51,255 nt of DNA from Caldanaerobius fijiensis DSM 17918 (GTDB taxonomy: Bacteria > Bacillota > Thermoanaerobacteria > Thermoanaerobacterales > Caldanaerobiaceae). This document shows positions 29,368 to 36,156 of this stretch, piece after piece. The position numbers and the translations under genes were made by a program. Under the pieces are notes generated by a model. That model was not told the origin of the DNA, searched no databases, and worked only from the letters and a program-made list of their open reading frames with translations. The stretch covers positions 1 through 51,255 of the forward strand of contig NZ_FQVH01000019.1 in NCBI RefSeq assembly GCF_900129075.1, in the 5' to 3' direction. The number at the start of each line of letters is the position of its first letter. Within the stretch, counting starts at the first letter, position 1.

Positions 29368-29664
29368 CTACACTCCTTTATCTTTGTGAGAAGACTTATA
29401 CTCTTCCCACTCCTTTTTCTCTTTAGAATTTATCCACTTGCCGTACTCTTCGGATTTCAGCCATTTAAGGTATTGTTGATACTCCCTCCACTCCTGATAT
29501 TCCCTAGAATTTTTCCAGAATTTGAATTCCTCCAGCATGGTCCATTTCTTAAAGTCTTGAAACTCCAGCCATTTATATAAATTGATGTTTCTGCCGTAGA
29601 GATTATCATAAATCTTATAGTATTCATAGTCTCTACCGTACTTTTGTAAAGTCAACACAATCAT
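29368..29664 (-). CDS. Small protein with seven nine-residue Trp repeats (unknown function)
   Basis: 98 residues from ATG 29664, or 96/95 if GTG 29658 or TTG 29655 is used, which fit the AAGGGGAG site better. Tryptophan occurs at 32, 41, 50, 59, 68, 77 and 86: seven copies exactly nine apart. Each unit reads acidic or polar, aromatic (F/Y), x, K/E, W, then four mostly polar residues. The protein is rich in Tyr, Glu and Lys, has no signal peptide or membrane segment, and is predicted helical. I do not recognise a family. It sits three bases upstream of whiA, so it is cotranscribed and probably translationally coupled. Confidence 0.75.
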   Translation of the reverse strand: MIVLTLQKYGRDYEYYKIYDNLYGRNINLYKWLEFQDFKKWTMLEEFKFWKNSREYQEWREYQQYLKWLKSEEYGKWINSKEKKEWEEYKSSHKDKGV

Positions 29665-29709
29665 CTCCCCTTAAAATCAAGGTTTACTACATTATATGAT
29701 GATTGTGTT
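29654..29709 (-). promoter_or_regulatory. Inverted repeat spanning the promoter and start codon of the Trp-repeat gene
   Basis: AACACAATCATC (29654-29665) and its exact complement (29698-29709) are separated by 32 bp. A TATAAT -10 lies at 29691-29696 on the minus strand. One arm covers the start codon; the other lies upstream of -10. A transcript reading through from the dehydratase genes would contain both arms and hide the start codon, while a transcript from this promoter would contain only one. Confidence 0.55.
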
Positions 29710-29723
29710 TAAAAGTACTATTG

Positions 29724-30719
29724 CTATCCCTGGACCATGTGGTGGATTTCTGCATGAGGCTTAGGATTTGTGCTATTAGACCATTTGCCACATTTATCGC
29801 CCCAGCGCGCTACAACCACATCATTCTGTATAAATTCAACCACCTCGCACATATTGGGACATCCGTCACAGTCAAATCCATTGGTCTTATAGGAAAATTC
29901 CGTAACCTTAAACCCTTTAAAATTGGTGGATTTATTTTTGACAGCATCTTTAGCAAGCAATGCAGCCCCTATAGCTCCCATGACGCCATGGTATTCAGGT
30001 ACTATAACCTTTTTCCCTAGAGCCCTTTCAAATGCAGCTTTTATCCCCTTATTAGCAGCAACCCCACCCTGAAATAAAATAGGCTCCTGTATGTCTTTGC
30101 CCTTACCAACATTGTTGAGATAATTTCTTACCAGAGCCTCGCAAAGGCCGTTTATAATGTCAGGAAGGCTATACCCCAATTGTTGCTTGTGTATCATATC
30201 AGACTCGGCAAAAACTGTACATCTTCCCGCTATTCTCACGGTTTCTCTGGCTTTTAAAGCCATATCGCCGAACTCTTCTATAGGAATATTCAACCGATGC
30301 GCCTGCTGATCTAAAAAAGACCCAGTTCCAGCCGCACATACTGTATTCATAGCAAAATCCGTCACAATACCATCCCGTAAAATTATGATCTTTGAATCCT
30401 GTCCGCCTATCTCGAAAATGGTCCTGACATCAGGTCTGATATGAGTGGCTGCAACAGCATGGGCTGTTATCTCATTTTTCACTATATCTGCACCAATAAT
30501 GAGGCTCGCAAGCTTTCTACCGCTACCAGTAGTACCAGCGCCTGCTATTTCCACATCCTTAGGCATATCGCGCTTGAGCAGTTCCATTCCATTTTGTACA
30601 GCTCTTATAGGCTGCCCCTGTGTCCTTATGTATACGCTGGTAATCACATCTCCCTTTTCATCTATAAGTGCAAGATCCGTGCTTACAGAACCTACATCAA
30701 TTCCAAGATAAGCCTTCAT
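29724..30719 (-). CDS. BadF/BadG-type ATPase, 2-hydroxyacyl-CoA dehydratase activator family
   Basis: 331 residues, ASKHA fold: GIDVGSVSTD phosphate loop, IGGQDSKII, and the iron-sulfur ligand positions Cys128 (NTVCAAGTG) and Cys167 (AGRCTVF), matching Cys127/Cys166 of the glutaryl-CoA dehydratase activator. An additional C284-x2-C-x3-C291 cluster at the C-terminus is typical of stand-alone activase-like members. It probably drives ATP-dependent electron injection into the partner proteins next to it. The start overlaps the preceding gene by 23 nt. Confidence 0.9.
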   Translation of the reverse strand: MKAYLGIDVGSVSTDLALIDEKGDVITSVYIRTQGQPIRAVQNGMELLKRDMPKDVEIAGAGTTGSGRKLASLIIGADIVKNEITAHAVAATHIRPDVRTIFEIGGQDSKIIILRDGIVTDFAMNTVCAAGTGSFLDQQAHRLNIPIEEFGDMALKARETVRIAGRCTVFAESDMIHKQQLGYSLPDIINGLCEALVRNYLNNVGKGKDIQEPILFQGGVAANKGIKAAFERALGKKVIVPEYHGVMGAIGAALLAKDAVKNKSTNFKGFKVTEFSYKTNGFDCDGCPNMCEVVEFIQNDVVVARWGDKCGKWSNSTNPKPHAEIHHMVQG

Positions 30720-31794
30720 TTACCAATGCCTCCTTAGCATCCCGTTTCTTTTGTAAAAGGTCAATAAAAGCTTCCAACCTCGTTTGATAACCTGCAGTTC
30801 CGGTATTTTCATCGTAGCTTAAAGACATAATGGGTACATTTAAATCCTTGCTTATCCTCTGAAGTATACCCTGCGCCACTATCTCAGGTGTACAAGTAAA
30901 AGGAAAAATGTGTATAATGCCATCGCACTGGCGGGCATATTTTATGGTATTTCCAATAGAATTTACACCGTGGCCACCTATATGCCTCTTCAAATACGGC
31001 CTTGCATATTTTTTGATCCTGTTAAACCTCCATGTAAAAATACTGGAAAGCAGATACTCGCTTAAATACTCTGTCTTTATCACCTCAACCCCCAGCTCAT
31101 TGAGTGCCCTATAAATATCCTGGCTGGGATATGGCTCGAGGAGGAAATATATCTCTCCAACTATCACGATTTTAAGCGGTTTTACCCCTTTATTTTCTTC
31201 AGCCGCTTTTAATTCCCTGAGGCCTTCTTTCGTCACCCTTTTTATGTCCCTTACAGTATCGGCCCTGTCCAATTTTTGAATATATCTCTCATATATATGA
31301 GTGATCTCGCCTCTCTTCCTCTCATGGGCTCTTGATATAAGCAACTGCTTCTCCAGTTTATCCGATGCCACAATTTTCCTAAAAGCCAGGTTGAGGCCGT
31401 GGATCACATTTTTAACAGAAGCTTTTGGGAAAAGCGGTGCTAAATCCCGCAAAAAGCCTACAAAATCTCTATCCGGTGGATCCACAACTACCATTTTCAC
31501 ATCATAGCCAAGGTCTTTAAGAATTTCCTTCTGAACCTGACCGTAATAGCCAAAACGACAGGGGCCCACCCCACCTAACATGACAATTGCTTCTGCACCT
31601 TGCTCTATGGCCTCAATATAATTGCCCATATTTATTTTAAGTGGCAAACAAGCCAGCTCGGGTGAGTTCTGCACACCTATATTGAGGGTTTTCTTTGTTA
31701 TGGGCGGCGGCACTATCACCTCTGCCCCTAGATGTTCAAAAAGGCATTTGAGCGCAATACTTAAGCTCCCCATGTGCGGAAACGTGATCTTCAT
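30697..31794 (-). CDS. 2-hydroxyacyl-CoA dehydratase-like (DUF2229-related) protein A
   Basis: 365 residues. HgdB-like fold with three conserved cysteines likely to bind an iron-sulfur cluster: Cys49 (ELACLPLKINMG), Cys79 (GVGPCRFGYYG) and Cys301 (FPFTCTPEIV). Such proteins pair with BadF-type ATPases; many activase relatives carry these parts in one long polypeptide, while here they are separate overlapping genes. The substrate is unknown, and it need not be a dehydratase: double-cubane reductases use the same architecture. Confidence 0.8.
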   Translation of the reverse strand: MKITFPHMGSLSIALKCLFEHLGAEVIVPPPITKKTLNIGVQNSPELACLPLKINMGNYIEAIEQGAEAIVMLGGVGPCRFGYYGQVQKEILKDLGYDVKMVVVDPPDRDFVGFLRDLAPLFPKASVKNVIHGLNLAFRKIVASDKLEKQLLISRAHERKRGEITHIYERYIQKLDRADTVRDIKRVTKEGLRELKAAEENKGVKPLKIVIVGEIYFLLEPYPSQDIYRALNELGVEVIKTEYLSEYLLSSIFTWRFNRIKKYARPYLKRHIGGHGVNSIGNTIKYARQCDGIIHIFPFTCTPEIVAQGILQRISKDLNVPIMSLSYDENTGTAGYQTRLEAFIDLLQKKRDAKEALVNEGLSWN

Positions 31795-32768
31795 CGCCCC
31801 ACCGCCTCCTTCAACCTCAACAGGTCAACAAAAGCCTCTAATCTCGTCTGCAAACCCGCTTCTCCCGATTGCTCATCTATTGTAAGGCACAGGAGCGGAA
31901 GGGTATTTCTCCTCTTATACTCCCTTTCTATGATCTCCTTTATAAGGGAATCGGGCCCGCACCCAAACGCCGTCACCAGAATAACGCCATCTACGTTCTG
32001 CTCATCGAGAAAATAAAGCCCTGAACCAAGAAGTTGTCTGCCATAAGTCCAGAACATGTCTTTTTTTATGTGGGATGCACCTTGTGCAATCTGTTTTTCC
32101 GTAAGCATGTCTGCTGTAATCACCTGGCAGTCCATATCATTTAGTTTTTCTATAATAGACATGTTTATGTACTCATCGTAAATATCATAAGAATGACCAA
32201 TAAGCCCTATTTTCATACCATATTGCTTTTTCTCAGGGCTTACATGGGCTCCAAACAGGATCCGGAGGGCATCATTGGCAGTCATTTCTTTAAGAAGCCT
32301 CTCGTACTCACCTTGAACCCTATCTGCTTTTTCTCGAGCCTCTTTTATCTGGCGTATATTTCTGGTAAAAATCCTTCCAAACCTCATAATCTCTCTATCA
32401 AAGGCTCTTTCTCCTTTATAATGGTTTATTTCCAGTTCTATAATAGGTGGTATATCATCAAGCATGGCTTTAACAAGGTCAGGCAAACCTAAAAATTTAG
32501 CGCAAAGATATCTATTTTTCTCTACGCTAACTATACGGGGTATGAATATATAGTCAACGCCTTTATCTTTTAAATCAAGTATGTGTCCGAACATCACCTT
32601 TACAGGCAGGCACGCCTCATCCACGCTATTTTTTACCCCAGCATCCAGTATGGCCTTATTGGTCTTGGAAGAAACTACTACCTCGTTTCCCAGCGTCTCT
32701 AAAAATACTTTCCACCACGGAAAAAAATTATAGTACAATAAAGCCCTGGGTATACCGATAACCATCAA
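31791..32768 (-). CDS. 2-hydroxyacyl-CoA dehydratase-like (DUF2229) protein B
   Basis: 325 residues. The start IGIPRALLYYNFFPWW is characteristic of the activase-associated DUF2229 domain. Cysteines at 53 (DEACLPVKV), 89 (NRYLCAKF) and 270 (AFGCGPDS) parallel those of the next gene, so the two may form a heterodimer around a shared or paired iron-sulfur cluster. First gene of a three-gene overlapping operon from promoter 32831-32860. RBS AGGAGG. Confidence 0.8.
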   Translation of the reverse strand: MMVIGIPRALLYYNFFPWWKVFLETLGNEVVVSSKTNKAILDAGVKNSVDEACLPVKVMFGHILDLKDKGVDYIFIPRIVSVEKNRYLCAKFLGLPDLVKAMLDDIPPIIELEINHYKGERAFDREIMRFGRIFTRNIRQIKEAREKADRVQGEYERLLKEMTANDALRILFGAHVSPEKKQYGMKIGLIGHSYDIYDEYINMSIIEKLNDMDCQVITADMLTEKQIAQGASHIKKDMFWTYGRQLLGSGLYFLDEQNVDGVILVTAFGCGPDSLIKEIIEREYKRRNTLPLLCLTIDEQSGEAGLQTRLEAFVDLLRLKEAVGR

Positions 32769-32830
32769 AACACCTCCTACACTATCTTTTGCATAAATGC
32801 ATCTACAACGTATTTCTATATATTATAAAT

Positions 32831-32860
32831 ATTATAACCAAATTCAAGTATTTTTATCAA
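32831..32860 (-). promoter_or_regulatory. Promoter of the dehydratase-like operon
   Basis: Minus strand TTGATA, 18-bp spacer, TATAAT, ~60 bp upstream of the start. No terminator is seen between it and rapZ. Confidence 0.7.
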
Positions 32861-32867
32861 CAAAATT

Positions 32868-33719
32868 TCATTTTAAGATATCCCTGTGCTCTACAAATGC
32901 CGCATAATCATTTTTTCTCAAGTACTCATATAACTCATTGGCAATAGTCACCGACCTGTGTTTGCCACCGGTACAACCAATTGCTATAACCAGCTGGGTC
33001 TTACCCTCTTTTACGTAGTACGGAATCAAAAACTGCAGCATATCATATAACTTAGCTAAGAACTCCTTGGTAACAGGAAAGCTTAAAACGTAATCCCTGA
33101 CAGGGGCATCGTTTCCAGTCATCTCTTTTAACTCATCCACGTAAAAGGGATTGGGCAAAAATCTTACGTCAAACACCAGATCGGCATCCAGCGGTATACC
33201 CGATTTATAGCCAAAAGATATCACAGTTATTACAAGACCTTTAAACTTTCGTCCTTCCAAAAAAATATTGGCCAGCTGCTCTCTTAACTGTGAAATAGTG
33301 AGATTCGACGTATCGATAATTGCTGTAGCCTTATTTCTAATAGACTCCAGCCTTTTTCTTTCATCCTGTATAGCTGCGATAATCCGTCCATCCTGGGCCA
33401 GTGGGTGCTTTCGCCTGCTCTCTTTATACCTTTTTATCAACACACTATCGCTGGCCTCTAAAAAAAGTATCTCGTATTGATAGTTCATCTTTTGAAGATA
33501 TTCGAGGCTTGAAGTGAGATCGTCAAAAAACTGTCCACCCCTTAAATCGATAACCAGTGCTACTTTATCGATCTTTTTAGATTCTGTAAACAGCTCGGAC
33601 AACTTGGGAATCAAGGACGGAGGCAAATTATCTATACAAAAGTAACCCATGTCCTCCATGGCCTTGACAGCCTGACTGCGTCCTGCTCCGGACAAACCTG
33701 TTATTATTACATATCTCAT
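32868..33719 (-). CDS. rapZ: RapZ/YvcJ family nucleotide-binding protein
   Basis: 283 residues. P-loop GLSGAGRS (8-15) followed by MEDMGYFCIDNLPPSL, and the C-terminal GCTGGKHRSVTIANEL block of the family. The P-loop lysine is Arg14 (CGC), a change also known from some actinobacterial relatives. The Bacillus homologue binds GTP and ATP; the E. coli one guides degradation of GlmZ RNA. Normally part of rapZ-yvcK-whiA, but yvcK is absent here. It follows a PHP gene and murB. Confidence 0.95.
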   Translation of the reverse strand: MRYVIITGLSGAGRSQAVKAMEDMGYFCIDNLPPSLIPKLSELFTESKKIDKVALVIDLRGGQFFDDLTSSLEYLQKMNYQYEILFLEASDSVLIKRYKESRRKHPLAQDGRIIAAIQDERKRLESIRNKATAIIDTSNLTISQLREQLANIFLEGRKFKGLVITVISFGYKSGIPLDADLVFDVRFLPNPFYVDELKEMTGNDAPVRDYVLSFPVTKEFLAKLYDMLQFLIPYYVKEGKTQLVIAIGCTGGKHRSVTIANELYEYLRKNDYAAFVEHRDILK

Positions 33720-33734
33720 GTGGATCTCCCCTTT

Positions 33735-34487
33735 TTACCTTATAACCCCAGCGTTTATGATATCTGATGAACTCAATCCCGCTTTTTGTGCAATTCTTAA
33801 GCCTCTGCCAAAATCCCCCACCCTTTCAGGATCATGAGCATCACTATTAATGCAAAACCTGGCGCCTTCTTCTTTCGCAATTTTTATGTATTCCTCTGTC
33901 ATATAGCCATGACCAGCATTTATTTCCAATGCCGTATTGTGCCTTGCTGCCGCTTTTGCCAGCACCCGGGTATCTACCTCCGCTTTCATCCCCGGATGGG
34001 TAATGATGTCGATAGGGTATTTCTCAATGGCGTTAACATACGCTATCGTGTTGTATTTTCTGGAATAACGCCGTAAAAAAGGCAAATACCTAGCCAGAAG
34101 GTTCAGCAGGTTTAAGTATATAAAATCTTTAAAACTTTTTGGCAGCGCACCAGCATGAAACCCCACCAGAAGGATGTCCAGTTTATCTTCCAATTCATAC
34201 GGCAAATCAATACTGCCGTCCAGACCTATTATATTGCATTCTACCCCCATGAGCACCTCAACATCCTGAATGTTTTTATTTATCTCATCAATTTCACGCC
34301 TTATCTCACTAAAATCTCTTTTCCTGATCCCATACAACAGGTGTGCAGGGCCATGATCCGCTATAGCCACCCTCTTTAACCCCTTCTTCTTAGCCGCCAG
34401 TACATTGTCCATTATAGTACCTTTACCATGGCTGTATAGCGTATGGGTATGATAGTCAGCGATTATCCTGAATTCACTCTCCAACAA
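33735..34487 (-). CDS. PHP domain phosphoesterase, between murB and rapZ
   Basis: 250 residues. Metal-binding motifs DYHTHTLYSHGKG, IADHGP, and the late NSDAHDPERVGDFG are intact, so hydrolysis of a phosphoester (histidinol-phosphatase-like or YcdX-like) is likely; the substrate is unknown. The start overlaps the murB end by 14 nt. This location between murB and rapZ is, as far as I recall, usual in Clostridia. Confidence 0.88.
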   Translation of the reverse strand: MLESEFRIIADYHTHTLYSHGKGTIMDNVLAAKKKGLKRVAIADHGPAHLLYGIRKRDFSEIRREIDEINKNIQDVEVLMGVECNIIGLDGSIDLPYELEDKLDILLVGFHAGALPKSFKDFIYLNLLNLLARYLPFLRRYSRKYNTIAYVNAIEKYPIDIITHPGMKAEVDTRVLAKAAARHNTALEINAGHGYMTEEYIKIAKEEGARFCINSDAHDPERVGDFGRGLRIAQKAGLSSSDIINAGVIR

Positions 34488-35361
34488 TCTTCACCTCAGG
34501 TTCAAGCTGTACGCCAAATTTTTCGTATACGGTCGCTTTTATGTGCTCAATAAGTTTCAACACATCATCAGCGGTGGCATTGCCAAGATTGACGATAAAG
34601 CCTGCATGTTTTTCAGATACCTGAGCATCGCCGATCCTATAACCCTTCAAGCCAGCATCCTCTATGAGTTTGCCTGCATAATAACCTGCAGGTCTTTTAA
34701 ATACGCTGCCTGCGCTGGGCTGTGACAGCGGTTGCTTGGCCTGTCTCCTTTGAGTAAAGTCATCCATCAACGCCTTTATATCGCCATATTTGCCTTTATT
34801 CAATTTGAGCTTTACGCTCAATACGACTTTACCACTTCCTTGCAAGACCGTTTCCCTGTATCCAAAATTCATTTTCTCTTTTGTAAACATCTCCGTATTG
34901 CCATCCTCATTTAGGACCATGCAATTTACAAAAATGTCCTTTATCTCATAGCCATATGCACCGGCATTCATCACCACCGCTCCCCCCAGAGTTCCAGGAA
35001 TACCTGACAGCCCTTCCATACCGGACAATTCATGTTTCAGCGCTATCCTGGACAGCTTTGAGAGCAATATGCCAGCGCCTGCCTCTATGCAATCTTCTTC
35101 CACACTGACATCTGAGAAATTGTCGGATATCTTTACAACAACACCTCTTATGCCTTTATCTTTTACCAGTAGGTTGGTCCCATTGCCCATCACAAAATAA
35201 GGCGTACCCGTCTTTTTACACCAGACAAGTACCTCTTTTAGTTCTTCAACATTTCTTGGCAAAGCCAGATAATCAGCTTTTCCTCCAATTTTAAAAGACG
35301 TATGTTTGCTCATCAATTCATCTTTTAGCACCATAGTAATATCTTCCAGATTTTTTGCCAT
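34474..35361 (-). CDS. murB: UDP-N-acetylenolpyruvoylglucosamine reductase
   Basis: 295 residues, FAD-dependent enzyme that makes UDP-MurNAc. FAD-binding MGNGTNLLVKDKG, GLSGIPGTLGGAVVMNAGAYG and the catalytic Ser region QPSAGSVFKRP are all visible; the C-terminal SEKHAGFIVNLGNAT fits a type II (short) MurB. First gene of murB-PHP-rapZ; a TATAAT-like -10 lies near 35395 on the minus strand. Confidence 0.97.
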   Translation of the reverse strand: MAKNLEDITMVLKDELMSKHTSFKIGGKADYLALPRNVEELKEVLVWCKKTGTPYFVMGNGTNLLVKDKGIRGVVVKISDNFSDVSVEEDCIEAGAGILLSKLSRIALKHELSGMEGLSGIPGTLGGAVVMNAGAYGYEIKDIFVNCMVLNEDGNTEMFTKEKMNFGYRETVLQGSGKVVLSVKLKLNKGKYGDIKALMDDFTQRRQAKQPLSQPSAGSVFKRPAGYYAGKLIEDAGLKGYRIGDAQVSEKHAGFIVNLGNATADDVLKLIEHIKATVYEKFGVQLEPEVKIVGE

Positions 35362-35538
35362 ATAGCTTCCCTTCTACAATATTATCCTGCCCTTATTATA
35401 TCATATTAAAGTATTTTATTAAAATTTTAATTTTGCCTCTGCAGTATCCTTTGCGTTCCAATCATGGTATAATATTTATATAAATTCTGAATAATTAATA
35501 TTGACATCTATAATAGTTTTTTTAAAGGAGGCAGCACA

Positions 35539-36117
35539 ATGCCATTACCTCAAGACAGCAATAAGAAATATACATACGCTGATTATTTAAAATGGTCAGA
35601 TGAAAAAAGATGGGAAATCATTGATGGTGTTCCTTATATGCTTGCTGCTCCATCATGGCAGCATCAAGCTATTTCTCGTGAATTAATCTTGCAATTTGGT
35701 AATTATTTACGAGATAAACCCTGTCAAATATTTGCAGCCCCTTTTGATTTACGTATTCCACAATTAGACGAAAAAGATGAAGATACAAAATTTGTATTTC
35801 AACCTGATATAACTATTGTCTGCGATAAAAGTGGTCTTAAAGATACAGGCTATTTCGGTGTTCCACCTTTAATCATCGAAATAACATCTTCTTCCACTGC
35901 GAAGAGGGATAAAATACTGAAATTTAATGCTTATGAGAGGGCAGGAGTAAAAGAATATTGGATTACAGAACCCGAATATAAAACGGTCATGGTATTTAAA
36001 CTTGGAGATAACCATAGATATGGAAGGCCTGATATATATTCAGATGAAGACCAAATAAAAGTAGGTATTTTTCAAGACCTGGTAATTGACTTAAAACCTG
36101 TTTTTGCCTTGGTTTAA
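35539..36117 (+). CDS. Uma2-family (DUF820) putative endonuclease
   Basis: 192 residues. PD-(D/E)XK-type fold seen in Uma2 proteins: RWEIIDGVPYML near the N-terminus, core Asp90 (QPDITIVCD), Glu114 (IIEITSSST) and Lys near 123-128, then the AYERAGVKEYW signature. These proteins are common in cyanobacteria and thermophiles; the activity is mostly unproven. It stands alone on the plus strand between operons, with AAAGGAGG before ATG and its own terminator, consistent with an acquired gene. Confidence 0.85.
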   Translation: MPLPQDSNKKYTYADYLKWSDEKRWEIIDGVPYMLAAPSWQHQAISRELILQFGNYLRDKPCQIFAAPFDLRIPQLDEKDEDTKFVFQPDITIVCDKSGLKDTGYFGVPPLIIEITSSSTAKRDKILKFNAYERAGVKEYWITEPEYKTVMVFKLGDNHRYGRPDIYSDEDQIKVGIFQDLVIDLKPVFALV

Positions 36118-36154
36118 AAAAACCTGCATCTACATTGTGTAGACGCAGGTTTTT
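36117..36154. terminator. Bidirectional terminator between the Uma2 gene and hppA
   Basis: AAAACCTGCATCTACA-TTG-TGTAGACGCAGGTTTTT, one mismatch. A-run before and T-run after allow it to serve both convergent genes. Confidence 0.9.
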
Positions 36155-36156
36155 CA

